Source: Methylomonas sp.
GTDB lineage: Bacteria; Pseudomonadota; Gammaproteobacteria; Methylococcales; Methylomonadaceae
Direction: 5' to 3'
DNA: 64,000 nucleotides
Assembly (NCBI GenBank): GCA_002928965.1
Contig: PERU01000008.1
Span: 1-64,000, forward strand
Part shown: positions 19,805 to 29,132 of the stretch, in pieces
How the letters are laid out: every line of letters begins with the position of its first letter
Position numbering within the stretch: position 1 is the stretch's first letter
Position numbers and translations under genes: made by a program
The notes under the pieces: model-generated
Told to the model about the DNA's origin: nothing
Database searches by the model: none
Seen by the model: the letters and a program-made list of their open reading frames with translations, nothing else

Positions 19805-20056
19805 ATGCAAGTGACTCCGTGGTATGTGGCTTTGAAGTGGCTGAGCCGGTTGTTGATAAACCCTTAAATATCCGTTGAGCATTGCAAATCCCGTTCACCC
19901 TGTCAAAGGGTGTGCCGCTATTCGCTCTGACAAGCGTAGCGGAACGGGAAACGTGTGATAAATATGGACGGGATAATCGTTTTAGCTATTTCAGCCTTTT
20001 GTAAACCAATTAAATAAAGGTATATTCCAGAATAAACCAAGTATTTCGGTAGGTAA

Positions 20057-20620
20057 ATGAAGCATACGCTAAGTTATTGGATAGATTCCGTCAACGTTAT
20101 CCGCAGAGTGGATGAGGATTGGGATCGCTCCATGGATCCTGACAGTTGGACCGACCGCGCTGCAAGCAATGGTATCATCGGAAAATCGCTGTTCGATTTT
20201 ATCAGCGACGATGTGACCCGAATGTATATTGCGGCTATGGTGGAATCGGTCAGGGTGCTGCCTAAGACATTGTTTCGTCCGTATCGATGCGATACGCCCG
20301 AGCTTAAGCGCTTCATGATGATGACAGTTACCCCTGAGGACGATGGCCTGATCAGGGTATCTCATGCATTGCTGCGCAGTGAACCTATGGCAAAAAAAGC
20401 TTTTTTTCAAGCCCTGAGCTATGCGGAGTCCAGCAAATCGACTGCATTTCAAAGCAAAATGGCTATTTTGGGCATTGGCTTCATTCGTTGCAGTCTTTGC
20501 AATCGGATTTGCCAAGTAGGCCATAATGATTGGCTGGAAGCAGACGCATTGGCTGTTACCAATGAGGCAATTCGAGTCGTTTACGGCCTCTGCCCCGATT
20601 GTTTGAGTTGCTCGTTTTGA
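20057..20620 (+). CDS. Small PAS-like protein with C-terminal cysteine motifs
   Basis: 187 aa. The first two thirds look like a PAS-type sensor core (SYWIDSVNVIRRVDEDWDR, GKSLFDFISDD, then LFRPYRCDTPELKRFM). The C-terminal part has CSLCNRIC and CPDCLSC, two clustered cysteine motifs that could bind zinc or a redox cofactor. It has no signal peptide and no output domain. It sits 109 bp before the giant CheB-CheR-GGDEF-EAL gene in the same direction, so an input partner for that protein is a reasonable guess, not shown by the sequence. It has no clear Shine-Dalgarno. Confidence 0.6.
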   Translation: MKHTLSYWIDSVNVIRRVDEDWDRSMDPDSWTDRAASNGIIGKSLFDFISDDVTRMYIAAMVESVRVLPKTLFRPYRCDTPELKRFMMMTVTPEDDGLIRVSHALLRSEPMAKKAFFQALSYAESSKSTAFQSKMAILGIGFIRCSLCNRICQVGHNDWLEADALAVTNEAIRVVYGLCPDCLSCSF

Positions 20621-20729
20621 GGGTATGGATGGACTTGGTTGACTCGTTTGAGTTGGACAAGAGAATACCTATTGCTACTTGTCGCCAGCGTTTTGCGATT
20701 CCATATCAATATTTTAACTAGTGCCCACT

Positions 20730-23700
20730 ATGAACATCATTCAAGCAGCCGCTGATGGAGCAGAAGTACCGCAGGTTAATTCCCCAAGACCCTATATAGT
20801 GGGAATTGGCTCATCAGCCGGAGGCCTGGAAGCCTTGTCGGCTTTAATTGCTGCCTTGCCCAGTAATTTAGGTATTTCTTATGTGATTATTCAGCATTTG
20901 TCGCCTACCCATAAAAGCATGTTGGTGCAGTTATTAGGTCGGGAAACCCCGATGGCCGTGGTCGAAATTCAAGACAACATGCTACCGGAGCCCGATGTGA
21001 TTTATGTGGCACCGGCAAGCCGCAATACCATAGTTCAGGACGGTTGTTTTAAACTGTTGGAAACCAAGCGGGAAGCATTGCCCAAACCGTCGGTCAATGT
21101 GTTCTTGTCGTCCATGGCGGCTGAAAAAACCGAAGACGCCATTGGCGTCATATTGTCCGGTACAGGCAGCGACGGCACCGCAGGCCTTCGGGAAGTCAAA
21201 TTGAACGGTGGCTTCACCTTTGCTCAAGAACCCAATAGCGCAAAATACACCGGTATGCCGCAGTCGGCCATCGATTCAGGCTGCGTGGACTGGATTTTGA
21301 CGCCGGAAAACATCGCCGTCGAGATTACCAGCATTGTCCGAAACCGGCCAACTTTTCCCGGTCATTTGGAAGCTGTCCAACCACAGTCGGTTGCTACCCA
21401 GTTAAAAAAGCTGCTGATCAATGTCAAGCATAAAACCCGTATCGATTTCGGCGGTTACAAAGAAGGCACTTTATGGCGGCGAATCGAACGCAGAATGGCT
21501 GCCAACCATTTGATCAACTTTGAAGATTATTTGCAATTTACCGATGACCATCCGGAGGAACTGGATCGTCTGAGCAAAGACATTCTGATTTCGGTGACGG
21601 CTTTTTTTCGCGACAAGGAAGCGTTTGAAAAATTAAGAAAAACTCTTGAAACCATCGTCAGCAGCAAGCAACCGGGCGATGAAATTCGAATTTGGGTGCC
21701 TGCCTGTGCGACCGGTGAAGAAGCCTATAGCATCGCCATTTTGTTGGCCGAAACCATTGGCAGTGAATTATCCCACTTTAAAGTACAAATTTTTGCCACC
21801 GACATCGATCAGGACGCCATGGCGATTGCTCGCAAAGGCATTTATCTGGAAGCCGCCTTGGCGGAACAAGAGCCGGAAATGCTGGCCCGCTTTTTCATCA
21901 ATATGCATGGTCAATACGAAATCAACCGTACCATCCGGGATATGGTGGTGTTTGCGCGTCAGGATTTAATCCTGGATCCGCCTTTTTTAAGGCTGGATCT
22001 GGTCAGTTGCCGCAATGTACTGATTTATTTCCATACCGATATCCAATCTAAAATTCTGGCCACTTTTCACTATGGTTTGGCCGAGGGTGGCTATCTTTTC
22101 CTGGGTAAATCCGAGAGCGTTTTTCAGCAGGACAGCCTTTTCGATGACATTGACAAAACCCATCGAATTTATCGGCGCCACACCAAAGACAGCCTGATTC
22201 CATTGGCAGTTTATCAATTGCCCTACGTCAACACGGACGTTACCAAATATCCGCCGAAAAAAAACAATGCAGAACAAAAACTGATGGAAACTGCGGTGCG
22301 GGTGTATGTGCCGCCCACCGTTCTGGTAAACCACAGTTTGGACATTCAGCATATGTTCGGGGATGTCAGTAATTTTCTATCGATTTCTGCCGGTAAGCCG
22401 AGCATGAATTTGATGCATCTGATTAAGCGCGAACTGCGTCCGGACCTGCAACTGCTGCAACATCAGGTCGAGCGGCAATTGGACTCTGTCATCGGCAGAA
22501 CCCGCAAACTCCGCCTAGGCGGCAGCTTCAGAAATATTCGGCTTGCCATTCATCCCACCGAGAAAAATATTGCCGGTGCATTTTTTCTGGTCAGTTTTGA
22601 AACCTCAACCGAGAAAAGTTTGCAACCCAATCAAAGCCGGGAAAATTTGCTGGAATTGGATGCGGATACCCAATTAAATTTCCGTGAACTGGAAGATGAA
22701 CTGATCATGACGCGGGAGCGTTTGCAAACAGTCATTGAAGAGTTGGAAACCTCCAACGAAGAACTGCAAGCCTTGAATGAGGAAGTGCAATCAGCGAATG
22801 AAGAATTGCAATCCGCCAACGAGGAACTGGAAGCTACCAACGAAGAGTTGCAATCAACCAACGAGGAACTGACGACCGTCAATGAAGAGCTACAGATCAG
22901 GACCAATGAGCTCGCTGAAGCGCTTAACGAACTGGAAAGCATCCAAAACAGCGTCGGCTACCCGATTCTTGCCGTTAACGAACAGCTGAAAATACTGCGC
23001 TTTAATGCGCCTGCCGCCACCTTGTTCTTGTTAAATCAGTCGTCACTGGGTCAACATTTTGCCAATTTGCGGCTGCCGGTCGGCATGAAAGGCTTTACGC
23101 ATCATATTGAAACTGCCATGCGTAACGGGGAAGTCGTTGAGGACGCGATTCCTTCGGTAGAACGCCACTATCTGCTGCATGTTTCCCCCTACAAGTCCTC
23201 TCATGCTAATGCTCGTGGAGCCATCGTTACCTTGGTTGACGATACTGAGCGCCGAGCCAGCGAGGAAGCCGTCAAAAGCAATCGGGAAAAGTTATTGGCG
23301 ATCATGAATAATTCAACGGCCATCATTACGCTGAAAGACATTGCCGGTCGCTATGAATTTGTTAACCGGCAATTTGAAAAAATCTTTGCCATCAAAGCCG
23401 AGGACATCCTGGGTAAAACCGATAGCCAATTCCTACCGGAAGCGATTGCCGACGATTTCCGTACCAAGGAATTGGAAGTCATTCGCAAATTGCAAACCAT
23501 CGAAAGCGAAGACCACTTAAAGCATAGCGATTTTGATTTGCACATGTTGTCGATCCGTTTTCCGCTGATCGGCTCGGATAATTTGCCTTATGGTGTTTGC
23601 ACCCAATCCTCGGATATCACCGCCAGAGTGCAAGCGGAAAGCCAATTGCGGCTGGCGGCCAGGGTGTTCGATCGTTCATCAGAAGGCATTGTGGTCACCG

Positions 23701-25304
23701 ACCCGAAAAAGCAGATCCTCACCGTCAACGAAGCCTTCAGCAATATCACCGGATACAACGCTGAAGAAGTCATTGGCAAAGTGCCGACGTTTTTATCGTC
23801 AGGTTTACAAGATAATGCGTTCTATGACGTGATGTGGAGCAGTATTCACAGCCAGGGCTGGTGGCAGGGCGAAATTCTGAATCGTCGAAAAAGCGGTGAC
23901 ATTTATCCCGAATGGCTGACCATCAATGCCATTTTGGATCATAACGGCAAAACCGCGAATTACGTGGCCATTTTTAGCGACATTACCATTGTCAAAGAAT
24001 CGCAGCGACGCATCGAATTTTTAGCCACTCACGATCCCTTGACCGAATTGCCCAATCGCTTGCTGTTTTTGGATCGGGTACGTCAGGCCATCGCGCGCGG
24101 CGAGCGCGGCAACTATTTGTTCGCTGTGGTATTCATCGATTTGGATGACTTTAAAGTTGTCAACGATTCCTTAGGTCACGCAGCCGGCGATGCGCTGCTG
24201 AAAGAAGTGGCTAAACTACTGCGTAGCCTAGTTAGAGCGGTCGATACCGTCGCCCGTTTTGGCGGTGACGAGTTTGCGCTATTGATCGAGAATACCAGCA
24301 TCACCGAAGTGGAAAGTACCGCCCGGCGCTTGTGTGCCGCCATCAGTCGTTCGATTTATCTGGGTGATCAAATGGCTCATGTCGGTGCCAGTGTCGGCAT
24401 TGCTGTGTTTCCGGAAGACAGCAAAGATGCGGAAATCTTGCTGAAACATGCCGATACCGCCATGTATGAAGCCAAAGCCAAAGGAAAAAGCGCCTATCAA
24501 TTTTTTACCAAGCGCATGATGGAACAGGCCGATCAGCGTCTGCGTATGGAAAACGGTTTGCGGCTGGCCCTGGATAAAAACGAGCTGGCTTTGGTATTTC
24601 AACCGCAAATCGATTTATCGACTGGACGTTTAATCGGGGTCGAAGCCTTATGCCGCTGGTCGGATCCTGAATTGGGCGACATTGCACCGGCACTGTTTAT
24701 TCCGCTGGCGGAAAAATGCGGCTTGATCGAGAAACTGGGCGAATGGGTGGCTAACTGCGCCTGCCTGCAAATGAAACGCTGGCTGGATAACGGTTTTTTC
24801 CTGTCCCATGTATCCATAAACGTCTCCATCGAACAATTCAGGCGCGGCAACGTGTTGAGTATGATGCAGCGGCTGGTTGAGCTTTACCAATTGCCGCCGG
24901 GAAAAATTATCCTGGAAATTACCGAAAGTACCTTGGCCGATGATAATCAACTGCTGAAGGAGAGCTTTTTGAGCTTGAAGGACATGGGGTTGAAAATATC
25001 AATCGATGATTTCGGCACCGGCTATTCCTCACTGGCGCGCCTGAAAAGTTATCCGATTGACGAAGTTAAAATCGACCGCAGCTTCGTCGATGATATAACC
25101 GAACAAGGCCAGGATCGGGTAATCGCCCAAACCATCATTGCCATGAGCAGAACCCTCGGCTTTTCAGTGGTTGCGGAAGGCGTGGAAACTGAAGAACAAC
25201 TGGATATTTTGCGGGAATTAAATTGCGATATCGTGCAAGGCTATTTAATTTCCAAACCGCTTTCAGCCGACGAACTGCTTGAAAAATTCGCCGATAAAAT
25301 ATAA
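20730..25304 (+). CDS. CheB-CheR-PAS-GGDEF-EAL fusion signalling protein
   Basis: A very long soluble protein (1524 aa from ATG 20730; a GTG at 20721 is also possible). Domains in order: CheB methylesterase (about 25-200; GIGSSAGG, IIQHLSPTH, GTGSDGTAG give the Ser/His/Asp triad); CheR methyltransferase (about 215-480; WVPACATGEEAYS); a coiled coil of SNEELQ/TNEELQ heptads (about 655-740); three PAS-like domains (about 745-1095); GGDEF (motif GGDEF near 1180 with an RxxD inhibitory site just upstream); and EAL (EAL near 1306, DDFGTGYSSL near 1428). Both c-di-GMP motifs look intact, so synthesis and hydrolysis are both possible. No transmembrane segment. It couples chemotaxis-style methylation chemistry to c-di-GMP turnover. 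Confidence 0.93.
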   Translation: MNIIQAAADGAEVPQVNSPRPYIVGIGSSAGGLEALSALIAALPSNLGISYVIIQHLSPTHKSMLVQLLGRETPMAVVEIQDNMLPEPDVIYVAPASRNTIVQDGCFKLLETKREALPKPSVNVFLSSMAAEKTEDAIGVILSGTGSDGTAGLREVKLNGGFTFAQEPNSAKYTGMPQSAIDSGCVDWILTPENIAVEITSIVRNRPTFPGHLEAVQPQSVATQLKKLLINVKHKTRIDFGGYKEGTLWRRIERRMAANHLINFEDYLQFTDDHPEELDRLSKDILISVTAFFRDKEAFEKLRKTLETIVSSKQPGDEIRIWVPACATGEEAYSIAILLAETIGSELSHFKVQIFATDIDQDAMAIARKGIYLEAALAEQEPEMLARFFINMHGQYEINRTIRDMVVFARQDLILDPPFLRLDLVSCRNVLIYFHTDIQSKILATFHYGLAEGGYLFLGKSESVFQQDSLFDDIDKTHRIYRRHTKDSLIPLAVYQLPYVNTDVTKYPPKKNNAEQKLMETAVRVYVPPTVLVNHSLDIQHMFGDVSNFLSISAGKPSMNLMHLIKRELRPDLQLLQHQVERQLDSVIGRTRKLRLGGSFRNIRLAIHPTEKNIAGAFFLVSFETSTEKSLQPNQSRENLLELDADTQLNFRELEDELIMTRERLQTVIEELETSNEELQALNEEVQSANEELQSANEELEATNEELQSTNEELTTVNEELQIRTNELAEALNELESIQNSVGYPILAVNEQLKILRFNAPAATLFLLNQSSLGQHFANLRLPVGMKGFTHHIETAMRNGEVVEDAIPSVERHYLLHVSPYKSSHANARGAIVTLVDDTERRASEEAVKSNREKLLAIMNNSTAIITLKDIAGRYEFVNRQFEKIFAIKAEDILGKTDSQFLPEAIADDFRTKELEVIRKLQTIESEDHLKHSDFDLHMLSIRFPLIGSDNLPYGVCTQSSDITARVQAESQLRLAARVFDRSSEGIVVTDPKKQILTVNEAFSNITGYNAEEVIGKVPTFLSSGLQDNAFYDVMWSSIHSQGWWQGEILNRRKSGDIYPEWLTINAILDHNGKTANYVAIFSDITIVKESQRRIEFLATHDPLTELPNRLLFLDRVRQAIARGERGNYLFAVVFIDLDDFKVVNDSLGHAAGDALLKEVAKLLRSLVRAVDTVARFGGDEFALLIENTSITEVESTARRLCAAISRSIYLGDQMAHVGASVGIAVFPEDSKDAEILLKHADTAMYEAKAKGKSAYQFFTKRMMEQADQRLRMENGLRLALDKNELALVFQPQIDLSTGRLIGVEALCRWSDPELGDIAPALFIPLAEKCGLIEKLGEWVANCACLQMKRWLDNGFFLSHVSINVSIEQFRRGNVLSMMQRLVELYQLPPGKIILEITESTLADDNQLLKESFLSLKDMGLKISIDDFGTGYSSLARLKSYPIDEVKIDRSFVDDITEQGQDRVIAQTIIAMSRTLGFSVVAEGVETEEQLDILRELNCDIVQGYLISKPLSADELLEKFADKI

Positions 25305-25337
25305 TTGATCGATGCAGGCAGTCACGTTATATAGGAC

Positions 25338-25498
25338 TTAGGATTTCGCTACAAATAACTTCCCCCTTTGAAAAAGGGGGATCGAGGGGGATTTATTAAA
25401 AAATCTCCCCCCCACACCTCTTTATCAAAGAGGGGAGCAAGAATCGTGTGATTCGGAATAAGCAGCATTCCGGGAAGTTATTTATGACCATATCCTTA
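25338..25498 (-). repeat. Dispersed repeat family A, copy 2 (inverted)
   Basis: The inverted copy of the element at 13812-13970, with the same ends and hairpin blocks (AAAAAGGGGGATC, CTCTTTATCAAAGAGGGG). It begins 34 bp after the stop of the signalling-fusion gene, where its GC-rich hairpins could act as a terminator. A further decayed piece (GACAAAGAGGGGCTGGAGAT) lies at 25558-25580. Confidence 0.9.
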
Positions 25499-25595
25499 GT
25501 TGAAAATACCGTCCAGACAGTCTGATCTTAGCAACCCACGGTTTACTCGTGCCTGTTTGACAAAGAGGGGCTGGAGATTCTAAAAACAAATCTCT

Positions 25596-25761
25596 CTAGG
25601 AGCCTGTCCGAGACTAGGCATTGTCGTGAAGGAAAGCCATTTTGAGTCAGATTTGTTGATCATTTGAGGCGAATAGTGGTGCTATTTAACGAAAATGAGC
25701 GGGAAATCTGGCCAACAGGGTTTTTCCGTAGCAGGTTCTCTATTCGCGGACAGGCTCCTAG
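25596..25761 (+). repeat. Dispersed repeat family B, copy 2
   Basis: Bounded by CTAGGAGCCTGTCCGAGA and its inverse TCGCGGACAGGCTCCTAG, with the same interior as copies 1 and 3. It sits directly beside a family A copy and a family C copy, so 25.3-26.0 kb is a nest of non-coding elements. Confidence 0.9.
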
Positions 25762-25803
25762 CCCTCCGGCTCCGGGAGAGGGAATCAAAAATCCAAAATT
25801 TGA

Positions 25804-25958
25804 CCTGATTATAAAGATGCTTCAGCTGCACTCATTCCGGCATACCCTCTGGGGAACAAGTGGATTGCCGGAATCCAGTCCATATGGATGTTTTACCTGT
25901 GTGCCATCCCTGCCGAGATGACGATTTCTGACTTGGCTGAAGGATCTTTATAATCAGG
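25804..25958 (+). repeat. Dispersed repeat family C, copy 1
   Basis: Terminal inverted repeats CCTGATTATAAAGATGCTTC and, inverted, GGATCTTTATAATCAGG enclose about 110 bp containing TTGCCGGAATCCAG and GCCATCCCTGCCGAGATGA. A decayed copy with the same internal strings lies at 41091-41254. The interior is of the REP/intergenic type (GCCGGAATCCAG also appears near 32908). No coding content. Confidence 0.75.
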
Positions 25959-26119
25959 AAATTTGAAGAGCGATGACTATATTTTTGGCGAAATCCATGG
26001 TATTTCCAGACTACAGACTGAAACGGGCTTAATCCGGTCAATGATTGGATTCGAAACTGACAAGCCTCTCATAGGTTAATTGGCACTTATGGGAGGCGTT
26101 ACAACAGTGAGGTTAACAA

Positions 26120-26914
26120 ATGGGCATACAAGAGCGAGACTATTACTGGAAAAAGCATCAGCAAGCGCGCAACTCTTCCAACAATGGCTTCAACTACGAT
26201 ACGTATCGTCACAAACCCACCCATCGCAACGCCGGAAGCCTAAAATACCTTTTGGCACCGGCGCTGATGCTGTTCGGTCTCTGGCTGGGCGCCGATAGAT
26301 TGCTGAAACAACGAACTACACACCAATCATCACTGGCCTTGTCGGTTCCCGGAGCATCCAAATCTGTTTCTACGCCTATTTCAGGCGGTCTTGAACTAAC
26401 GGCAGACCGGCAAGGACATTTCCGAGGTACTGTCTTGATCAATAATGTACCCATGCCTTTTTTGATTGATACGGGTGCGACCGTAACCTCCATTCCCGCC
26501 AAATTAGCCCAAGCAGCCAAGCTGCCTGTGGGTATTCCAGTCAATTCAAAAACCGCAGGCGGGAAAGTCATCGATCGGCTTACCCGAATAACCAGCCTGA
26601 AAATAGGTAATGCAGAAATCAAAAACCTCGATGCCACCATCAACCAGCATCTGGAAGAAGTGCTGATTGGCATGAACACCTTGAAATACTTCACCACTAC
26701 CCAAAACAGCAATACCATGACACTGGTGGCCAATGGCTCCTTACCTGAACACATTGTCAGAGCCACGGTTATTTCGCCGACGCCCATGCAGCCAAACACC
26801 CTGACTACTGATCAACCGATTTCAACACCACCAATCAAGCAACCAACGACTATAAAAAGAACGGTATCCTGCGATGCCAACCATGTCTGTACCACGAAAT
26901 ACAGTGATCGTTAA
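26120..26914 (+). CDS. Membrane-anchored retroviral-type aspartic protease
   Basis: 264 aa. The N-terminal 40 residues are cytoplasmic and polar, followed by one transmembrane segment (YLLAPALMLFGLWLG, about residues 43-57). A clan AA aspartic protease domain spans about 90-215, with catalytic motif FLIDTGATVTSIP and the flap-like GGKVIDRLTRI. This matches the TIGR02281 group of single-lobe bacterial aspartic proteases, active as dimers and facing the periplasm. The C-terminus (about 225-264) is Pro/Thr rich and ends with a short CDANHVC loop. No linked substrate is evident. Confidence 0.82.
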   Translation: MGIQERDYYWKKHQQARNSSNNGFNYDTYRHKPTHRNAGSLKYLLAPALMLFGLWLGADRLLKQRTTHQSSLALSVPGASKSVSTPISGGLELTADRQGHFRGTVLINNVPMPFLIDTGATVTSIPAKLAQAAKLPVGIPVNSKTAGGKVIDRLTRITSLKIGNAEIKNLDATINQHLEEVLIGMNTLKYFTTTQNSNTMTLVANGSLPEHIVRATVISPTPMQPNTLTTDQPISTPPIKQPTTIKRTVSCDANHVCTTKYSDR

Positions 26915-26929
26915 ATACTGTTTTCGCTC

Positions 26930-27090
26930 TTAGGATATGGTCATAAATAACTTCCCGGAATTCTGCTTATTCCGAATCACACGATTCTTGCTCCCCTCTT
27001 TGATAAAGAGGGGTTGGGGGGAGATTTTTTAATAAATCCCCCTTGATCCCCCTTTTTCAAAGGGGGAAGTTATTTGTAGCGAAATCCTTA
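26930..27090 (+). repeat. Dispersed repeat family A, copy 3
   Basis: The same orientation and nearly the same sequence as copy 1, from TTAGGATATGGTCATAAATA to GTAGCGAAATCCTTAG. It begins 16 bp after the protease stop codon. Confidence 0.9.
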
Positions 27091-27120
27091 GTCTATTAAA
27101 GGGTTGGCATAACAGGGTTC

Positions 27121-27154
27121 CTAGGAGCCTGTCCGAGAATAGAGAACCTGCTAC
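27121..27154 (-). repeat. Dispersed repeat family B, truncated remnant
   Basis: CTAGGAGCCTGTCCGAGAAT continues into AGAGAACCTGCTAC, which is the reverse complement of the right end of the family B elements. Only about 34 bp of one end remains, in inverted orientation. Confidence 0.8.
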
Positions 27155-27245
27155 TCTCTCCTCGGCAGATAGACCCAGCAAAATTTGACAACCAAATCGA
27201 AAACCCGACTATTTGTTTACAACTTTAAAATTTTGGACAATTACT

Positions 27246-27572
27246 ATGACTTATTTAAAGCGTTTTTCTGTTTTAGCGTTGTTTTCTCTGATAACAACAC
27301 CAGCTTGGTCCGCAAATGTCGACTTTTGCAAAGTTAAAAAAACCTATGACAACAGTATCAAGATTGTTCCGCCTGTCGTGACTTATGAGACTTGTTCCGG
27401 TAAGGCGTTTTATGATTACGCAAAAGACTTTGTCAAAGCCGCTTGCTGGGAGGGTGCTACCGATCTGCTTGAGGGGAAATGCAAGGAATCTGAGAGTGCC
27501 GATACGTCATCAGTTACGGCTGATACTGCCAGCGGCGGAACGGAAGGTACGCCGTTAGATATTACCCAGTGA
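27246..27572 (+). CDS. Small exported protein of unknown function
   Basis: 108 aa from ATG 27246. It has a standard signal peptide (MTYLKRFSVLALFSLITTPA, cleavage near WSA-N). The mature part of about 85 aa has four cysteines (DFCKVKKT, YETCSGK, AACWEG, EGKCKE), enough for two disulfides, then a disordered S/T/G-rich tail. No family recognised. It stands alone between repeat remnants and the LuxR gene, which is convergent. Confidence 0.65.
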   Translation: MTYLKRFSVLALFSLITTPAWSANVDFCKVKKTYDNSIKIVPPVVTYETCSGKAFYDYAKDFVKAACWEGATDLLEGKCKESESADTSSVTADTASGGTEGTPLDITQ

Positions 27573-27661
27573 AGACATTGCCATGGATGGCGATTTTTAA
27601 AGTTAATCTGAAAGGTTCGTAGTCTATTTTCTAAATAAAAGTGGTGTTTGCTATTAGCTGA

Positions 27662-28780
27662 TCAGTCTAGTAAAGGTGGTACCCTGCTCAAAACAGCCAC
27701 CAGTTCGGCTTGTCTGCAGGTGTCGGTTTTTCTGAACAGATTTTTCAACTGACTACGAACAGTATTCAGTGTCACATTCGCTTCCTGGGCATATTCTTCC
27801 GGTGACTTTCCTGCCAATAATGCCGATGCTATCCGCAGCTCAGCAGGGGATAAGTCATATAGCTTGCCCAATATTTGCAGTGGTGACACAACTTTGCCAG
27901 CTTCGATAACCAAAACTAAGGCCAGAGGTATTTGCCAATCTTGATTAAACGGCGACGCAGCCGGTAATGGTGTCACAAACAATTGTCGAGGCTTTGCGCC
28001 GCTCAGAAACATCCCTCCACCGATGGCAGGAGAATGCGTAGCATCGCAAATCAAAGCTGAAAGTCTGTTTTTGTTGGCTGGATGCGTGGCAGATAAACGC
28101 CCAGACTTGTAATTTAGTTCGCAAGTCGGGCTTCTTAGCAATTGTTCAGCGGCGGTGTTCAAATGCTGGATCGTGCCAGTAGCATCGACAATCAGCATCG
28201 CCAAAGACATGGCTTCAATGGCCCTGGCACCTAATTCGGCTTTCGATTGTAAACTGCGGGTGTGTGTTTGCAGTCGTAAGGCTCGTTGAATATGTCCACT
28301 GAAGCGTTGGGCAGCCATACGTTCCGTATCACCAAATAGAGGCTGATCTACTCTTCGGTGCAAACCAATTAACGTATGATGAGTGTCACTATCATCAACC
28401 CATGCACCCATTGAATAGCGTCCGCCTGCGGGGATCAAAAAATCCTGATAAAACTCGTTGGTGTTGACAAATTTTTTATTCAAATAGACATGACAAAATC
28501 GATATTCATGAACGGCCGCACCGTCCATCATGTTTGAGGTCATGCGCGGGTCGATCGACATGTAGTAATCGACATAGCCACTTTCGTTTTCCAAGGTAGC
28601 AAAGTCGCCGCCTGCTGCAGAAAAAATCGGCTGATTCAGGCGTTTATCGAAGGTCAACATGTGACCAAGAATACCGCCGGTAAACCGAGCACAAAGCTCC
28701 ATAGCCTCACTCCAGAGACTTTGATCTAATGCTGTCTCGTAAAGTATCCCGATTAAATAATCCAGCTGTTCATCATCCAT
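27662..28780 (-). CDS. LuxR-family regulator with PAS-like sensor
   Basis: A 372-aa cytoplasmic regulator. The N-terminal 170 residues are an unrecognised sensory region. Residues about 185-290 look PAS-like (AMLIVDATGTIQHLNTAAEQLL). The C-terminus (about 305-365) is a LuxR-type helix-turn-helix (LSPAELRIASALLAGKSPEE, VTLNTVRSQLKNLFRKT). It lacks a receiver aspartate, so control by ligand or protein contact is more likely than phosphorylation. It is divergent from four VPLPA-CTERM genes across a 352-bp gap with a perfect 26-bp palindrome, so it is inferred to control itself and/or that cluster. Confidence 0.85.
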   Translation of the reverse strand: MDDEQLDYLIGILYETALDQSLWSEAMELCARFTGGILGHMLTFDKRLNQPIFSAAGGDFATLENESGYVDYYMSIDPRMTSNMMDGAAVHEYRFCHVYLNKKFVNTNEFYQDFLIPAGGRYSMGAWVDDSDTHHTLIGLHRRVDQPLFGDTERMAAQRFSGHIQRALRLQTHTRSLQSKAELGARAIEAMSLAMLIVDATGTIQHLNTAAEQLLRSPTCELNYKSGRLSATHPANKNRLSALICDATHSPAIGGGMFLSGAKPRQLFVTPLPAASPFNQDWQIPLALVLVIEAGKVVSPLQILGKLYDLSPAELRIASALLAGKSPEEYAQEANVTLNTVRSQLKNLFRKTDTCRQAELVAVLSRVPPLLD

Positions 28781-28877
28781 AATGTTACTGCTCCCAGATT
28801 ATTGATGTTAGAGCAACTTTATAAGCGGGAGTGGGGTAAGTCAATATCGCCCAACAAACTGTCACTAAACGTTATTG

Positions 28878-28903
28878 TGTAATCACCCATATGGGTGATT
28901 ACA
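28878..28903. promoter_or_regulatory. Perfect 26-bp palindrome, probable operator
   Basis: TGTAATCACCCAT is followed directly by its exact reverse complement ATGGGTGATTACA. It lies 98 bp upstream of the LuxR-type gene and 229 bp upstream of the first VPLPA-CTERM gene. A dimeric helix-turn-helix regulator bound between divergent units is the natural reading. A second inverted repeat, AACTCAC (28908-28914) with GTGAGTT (28935-28941), follows closely. The rest of 28781-29132 shows no ORF. Confidence 0.65.
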
Positions 28904-29132
28904 GCGCTAACTCACCTGAGGTAAAGTCCGAAAACGTGAGTTATCTCACAAGTTAAAACGAACCACAGCAGATAAGTGAACGCTGAATGACTCAGTATTT
29001 TCCGAATAAAGCGGGTATGTCTGCAGTTTTAGATGAGTGGCGATTGGCGGATTGTGTTCACCAACGATGGTTGTCTTAGTTGTTGTTTTCATTTGGTATT
29101 TCGAAGTTAAGTTTTTTTAAAAAGGAGTTTTT

